Below, piece by piece: positions 62,201 to 64,000 of a DNA stretch of 64,000 nucleotides. The notes below the pieces were generated by a model, which had not been told where the DNA came from, searched no databases, and worked only from the letters and a program-made list of their open reading frames with translations. Source of the stretch: Streptomyces tanashiensis (GTDB lineage Bacteria; Actinomycetota; Actinomycetes; Streptomycetales; Streptomycetaceae); NCBI RefSeq assembly GCF_014648895.1, contig NZ_BMRZ01000012.1, positions 124,001 to 188,000 on the forward strand. The letters run 5' to 3'. The translations under genes were made by a program, and so were the position numbers. The stretch's first letter is position 1; each line of letters opens with the position of its first letter.

Positions 62201-64000
62201 CCCACGGCAAGGTCGACCGGAAGGCGCTCCCCGAGCCCGCGGACGGCCCGGCCGCCGGCGACCACGTCGACCCCGAGGGCGAGACCGAGCAGGTGATCGC
62301 CGCCATGTGGGCGGAGCTGCTCGATGTCCCCCGGGTCGGCGCACTGGACGACTTCTTCGACCTCGGGGGCCACTCCCTGCTCGCCACCCAGGTGGTCGCC
62401 CGGATGCGCCGGGCCTTCCCCGACCTGGCGACCCCGGTCGGGGTGATGGACCTCTTCAAGCACCCGACGGTCCGTCGGCTCGCCGGACTGGTGACCGCCC
62501 CCGGGGGAGACCGCGGCCCGCACCGGCTGCTGCACCTGCTCACCCCCGAACGCCGCGAGGTGGCCGCCAGCGTGATCTGCGCCCCGTACGGCGGCGGCAG
62601 CGCGCTGATCTACAAGCCGCTCGCCGACGCCATGCCGGCGGACTGGGCCCTGCACTCCCTCGCCGTCCCCGGCCACGAGCTGGGCGAGGAGGCGATGGAC
62701 GTCGACGAGGTCGCCCGGCTCTGCGCCGAGGAGATCGTCGCGAACGTCGCCGGACCGCTGGTGCTCTACGGGCACTGCGGGGTCGGCGTCCGGCTGACCG
62801 TGGAGATCGCCCGTCGGGTGGAGGCGGCCGGCCGGGAGATCGACGCCGTGCACCTCGGGGGCATCTTCCCGTTCGCCCGCCCGAAGGGCCGTGGCGCCGC
62901 GCTGGCCGAGCGCTTCGCCGAGCTGTCGGCCCGGCTGCGCAGCGACCAGGGCATGATCAACGCCCTGGCCGCGGCGGGCCTGGACGTGGACGAGGTCGAC
63001 GAGGACCAGCTGCGGCTGATCGTGCACAACCGCCGGGTCGGCACCAAGGACGCCGAACGCTACTTCGGCGAGCTGTACGAGAGCGAGGGCGGCACCCTCA
63101 CGGCGCCGGTGATCGCCGTCTGCGGCGACCGCGACCCGGCGACCGAGTTCTACCAGGAGCGGTTCCGCGAGTGGCACCGGATCACCGGAACCGCCGCCGT
63201 GGTGGTCCTGGACGAAGCGGGCCACTTCTTCCTCAAGTACCGGGCACAGGAACTGGCCGACATCCTGACGGGGGTGCATCGTTCGATCGCCGCCGGCGAG
63301 GAGGCTCGCCACGAGCGCACCGCCGACGCCACCTGGTGGCTGGCGGGCCTGTCCCGCGACGGAGCGGGGACGGGGAACGGCACCGCGGCGGAAGCCGCGC
63401 GGCCGGGGGACCCGGAGCGGTCCGGGCACCCGGGCGGAACCCGCGAGCGCCGCCCCGTCCGCCCGTCCATGGGGCGCTTCCTGACCATCGCCACCGGTCA
63501 GCAGCTCTCGATGATCGGCTCGGCCCTCACCGAGTTCGCCCTGCCGATCTGGATCTACCTGCAGACCGGCTCGCTGTTCCAGCTCGGCCTGCTCGCCGCC
63601 TTCGGCCTGGTGCCCGGTGTCGTGGTCGCCCCGCTGGCCGGCGCCATCGTCGACCGCGGCGACCGCCGCCGGGTGATGCTGTGGGGCGACATCGCGGCCG
63701 GCCTGACCCAGGCGGTCCTGCTCGCGCTCTACCTCGGTGACGCGCTGGAGGTCTGGCACGCCTACGCGATGATCTCCGTGCTCTCCGCCGCGCTCGCCTT
63801 CCAGCGCGTCGCCTGGGGCTCGGCGGTGCCGCAGCTGGTGCCGAAGCGCTTCCTCGGCCGCGCCAACGGCGTGGTCCAGATGGCCCTCGGCCTGGCGCAG
63901 TTCCTCGTCCCGCTGATCGCGGTCGGCATCCTGCACCTGATCGGTCTCGGCGGCATCCTCGTCTTCGACGTCGTCAGCTATCTGATCGCCACCGGCGTCA
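59221..64000 (+). CDS. NRPS (C-A-T-TE) fused to an MFS transporter; 3' end outside window
   Basis: This frame is open for at least 1593 codons with no stop. The condensation domain covers 40-455 with HHIICDG (H173, H174, D178). The adenylation domain covers about 500-1000: VIYTSGSTGTPKG, FNHYGPTEATVG, MYRTGDLARWRADG, and LAHGKVDRKALP. The carrier is 1020-1095 with S1052 in LGGHSLL. The thioesterase covers about 1105-1365 with GHCGVG (C1186), D1305 and H1335 in GHFFL. A 50-residue polar linker leads to MFS helices from 1417 (GRFLTIATGQQLSMIGSALT, AGAIVDRGDRRRVMLWGDIA). The pocket read is D-F-T-K-V-G-H-V-G-K, nearest Asp/Asn types. ATG 59221 lies 103 bp after the first NRPS. Confidence 0.93.
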   Translation, partial: MTDTQDLPAGWSEAKRALLSRRLRGASAPARVVDPRPAGTAPPLSSGQERLWFMDQFAPGSTAYTLAPARRLRGPFDRAALDAALTDLVARHESLRMTFRTTEGGTAEVRVAEPAPFAALHVDAGADPDPEARAAAELGALIAEPFDLRTGPLLRALVVRVAEDDHVLALVMHHIICDGWSIDLLNREIDVRYAHHAHGTPGELPRLDVQFGDYAAWQRDRLEHGHLAASRDYWRTALDGVPALELPSDRPRPPVFTFDGAATEFRWSPELSRRIGEVARAYGASPYMVLMAAFQALLGRHSGRRDFAVGSAVAGRLHRELENVVGAFVNMLPIRARLSAELEFGQLISRVRETTLDAYAHQEVPFEQMVNDLAVERDVSRAAVFQTTFAFQNYGDRAAGPASGPAGLDSRGFGYEATTTHADLALYMREEADGGLYGLLTYRTDLFDAGTVERLAERFELLTAAGVADPTLPVDRLPLLTAAERTAVLETWASGPALPEGGPATLTQALARTAARTPEAPALVFEDRTLTYGDLDRRADAMARRLRTLGVGADDRVAVCLEQSPELAVALVAVLKAGGGYLPLDPEQPPARLAHLVADAGAKVLITDTVLRPRFGDHPAADLLTDDAADTGEGDGAPLEEVSGADHLAYVIYTSGSTGTPKGVAVQHRQLLNYLAGARERLRIEPGASYGLLQSLSFDFSMTMLYLALTTGGRVHLLPRRIAGVELAAEIERAGIDYLKMTPSHLAALTADAPLDRLLPRRALVLGGEAGNWSWAAGIAALGRCAVFNHYGPTEATVGITVHEVTAEGLDAPGSTPIGTPLAGGRCYVLDETRHPVPPGVTGELYLGGDRLARCYLGRPDLTAERFLPDPYGTGPGSPETGGPRMYRTGDLARWRADGVLEYLGRSDDQIKVRGYRVEPGEIEAALTALPGITQAVVLARGEGVRQNLVAYLERPAGGEPPSAADLRAALGEVLPDYMVPARYVVLERLPLLAHGKVDRKALPEPADGPAAGDHVDPEGETEQVIAAMWAELLDVPRVGALDDFFDLGGHSLLATQVVARMRRAFPDLATPVGVMDLFKHPTVRRLAGLVTAPGGDRGPHRLLHLLTPERREVAASVICAPYGGGSALIYKPLADAMPADWALHSLAVPGHELGEEAMDVDEVARLCAEEIVANVAGPLVLYGHCGVGVRLTVEIARRVEAAGREIDAVHLGGIFPFARPKGRGAALAERFAELSARLRSDQGMINALAAAGLDVDEVDEDQLRLIVHNRRVGTKDAERYFGELYESEGGTLTAPVIAVCGDRDPATEFYQERFREWHRITGTAAVVVLDEAGHFFLKYRAQELADILTGVHRSIAAGEEARHERTADATWWLAGLSRDGAGTGNGTAAEAARPGDPERSGHPGGTRERRPVRPSMGRFLTIATGQQLSMIGSALTEFALPIWIYLQTGSLFQLGLLAAFGLVPGVVVAPLAGAIVDRGDRRRVMLWGDIAAGLTQAVLLALYLGDALEVWHAYAMISVLSAALAFQRVAWGSAVPQLVPKRFLGRANGVVQMALGLAQFLVPLIAVGILHLIGLGGILVFDVVSYLIATGV

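Noticed and set aside
59299..63936. Very long antisense open frame (1545 codons) opposite the second NRPS
   Set aside because: It is a GC-bias shadow: the plus strand carries all NRPS and MFS motifs, and the antisense translation is low-complexity Gly/Ala/Arg/Glu without family similarity.

Overview
The window is very GC-rich actinobacterial chromosome, almost certainly Streptomyces. The evidence is strong third-position GC, frequent GTG starts, 4-bp ATGA/GTGA gene overlaps, several apparently leaderless genes, and many Streptomyces-type families (DUF2254, baeRF3, DUF1269, DUF6325, SHOCT, rimosus-type GDSL lipase). About 60 protein genes are supported. I saw no rRNA, tRNA, CRISPR array, insertion sequence or prophage. 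Both window edges cut genes.

Left part (1-29,430), respiration, lipid, envelope and stress functions. An SDR end, cytochrome bd oxidase (cydAB) and a NhaP-type antiporter are followed by a GH15 trehalase/glucoamylase. Next is an ether-lipid-like set: lipid kinase, alkyl-DHAP-synthase-like flavoprotein, TetR regulator and GlpD. A stress-type block has two DUF1269 proteins flanking a lipoprotein and a baeRF3 protein. A secreted GDSL lipase, a lectin/DUF11 surface protein, a glutaminase-STAS fusion and a drug exporter follow. Small stress-associated genes (DUF6325, SHOCT, CsbD, HdeD) lie around an alpha/beta hydrolase and a CPBP protease.

Middle (29,430-46,853), hydrogen metabolism. One minus-strand array of 15 tightly packed genes encodes a group 1h (formerly group 5) high-affinity [NiFe] hydrogenase with its full maturation set: hypX-hhyS-hhyL-nifU-like-DUF5947-DUF6084-unknown-protease-34-aa protein-hypABFCDE. 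The small subunit has the group-typical Asp in place of one proximal-cluster Cys. HypX points to aerobic CO-ligand synthesis. A divergent zinc/manganese-family ABC transporter with an atypical binding protein starts next to hypX and could supply metal, possibly nickel.

Right part (46,854-64,000), accessory metabolism. A ligase/CoA-transferase/acyl-CoA dehydrogenase group resembles caiC/caiB/caiA. It is followed by a GH88-like protein coupled to an MFS transporter, and a small membrane protein. The window ends in a nonribosomal peptide locus: a RimK-like ATP-grasp ligase diverges from a C-A-T NRPS (code close to glycine) and a second NRPS of C-A-T-TE layout. That second polypeptide continues without a stop into an MFS transporter domain that runs off the window. 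Its thioesterase has Cys instead of Ser at the nucleophile. This synthetase-exporter fusion is the most unusual thing here.

Three divergent or upstream regions (44,524; 50,453; 54,217) share a GGGAACCGG...CG(T/C)CCGAC element with identical spacing. It looks like an ECF-sigma-type promoter and may tie the metal transporter, the acyl-CoA dehydrogenase and a small membrane protein into one regulon.
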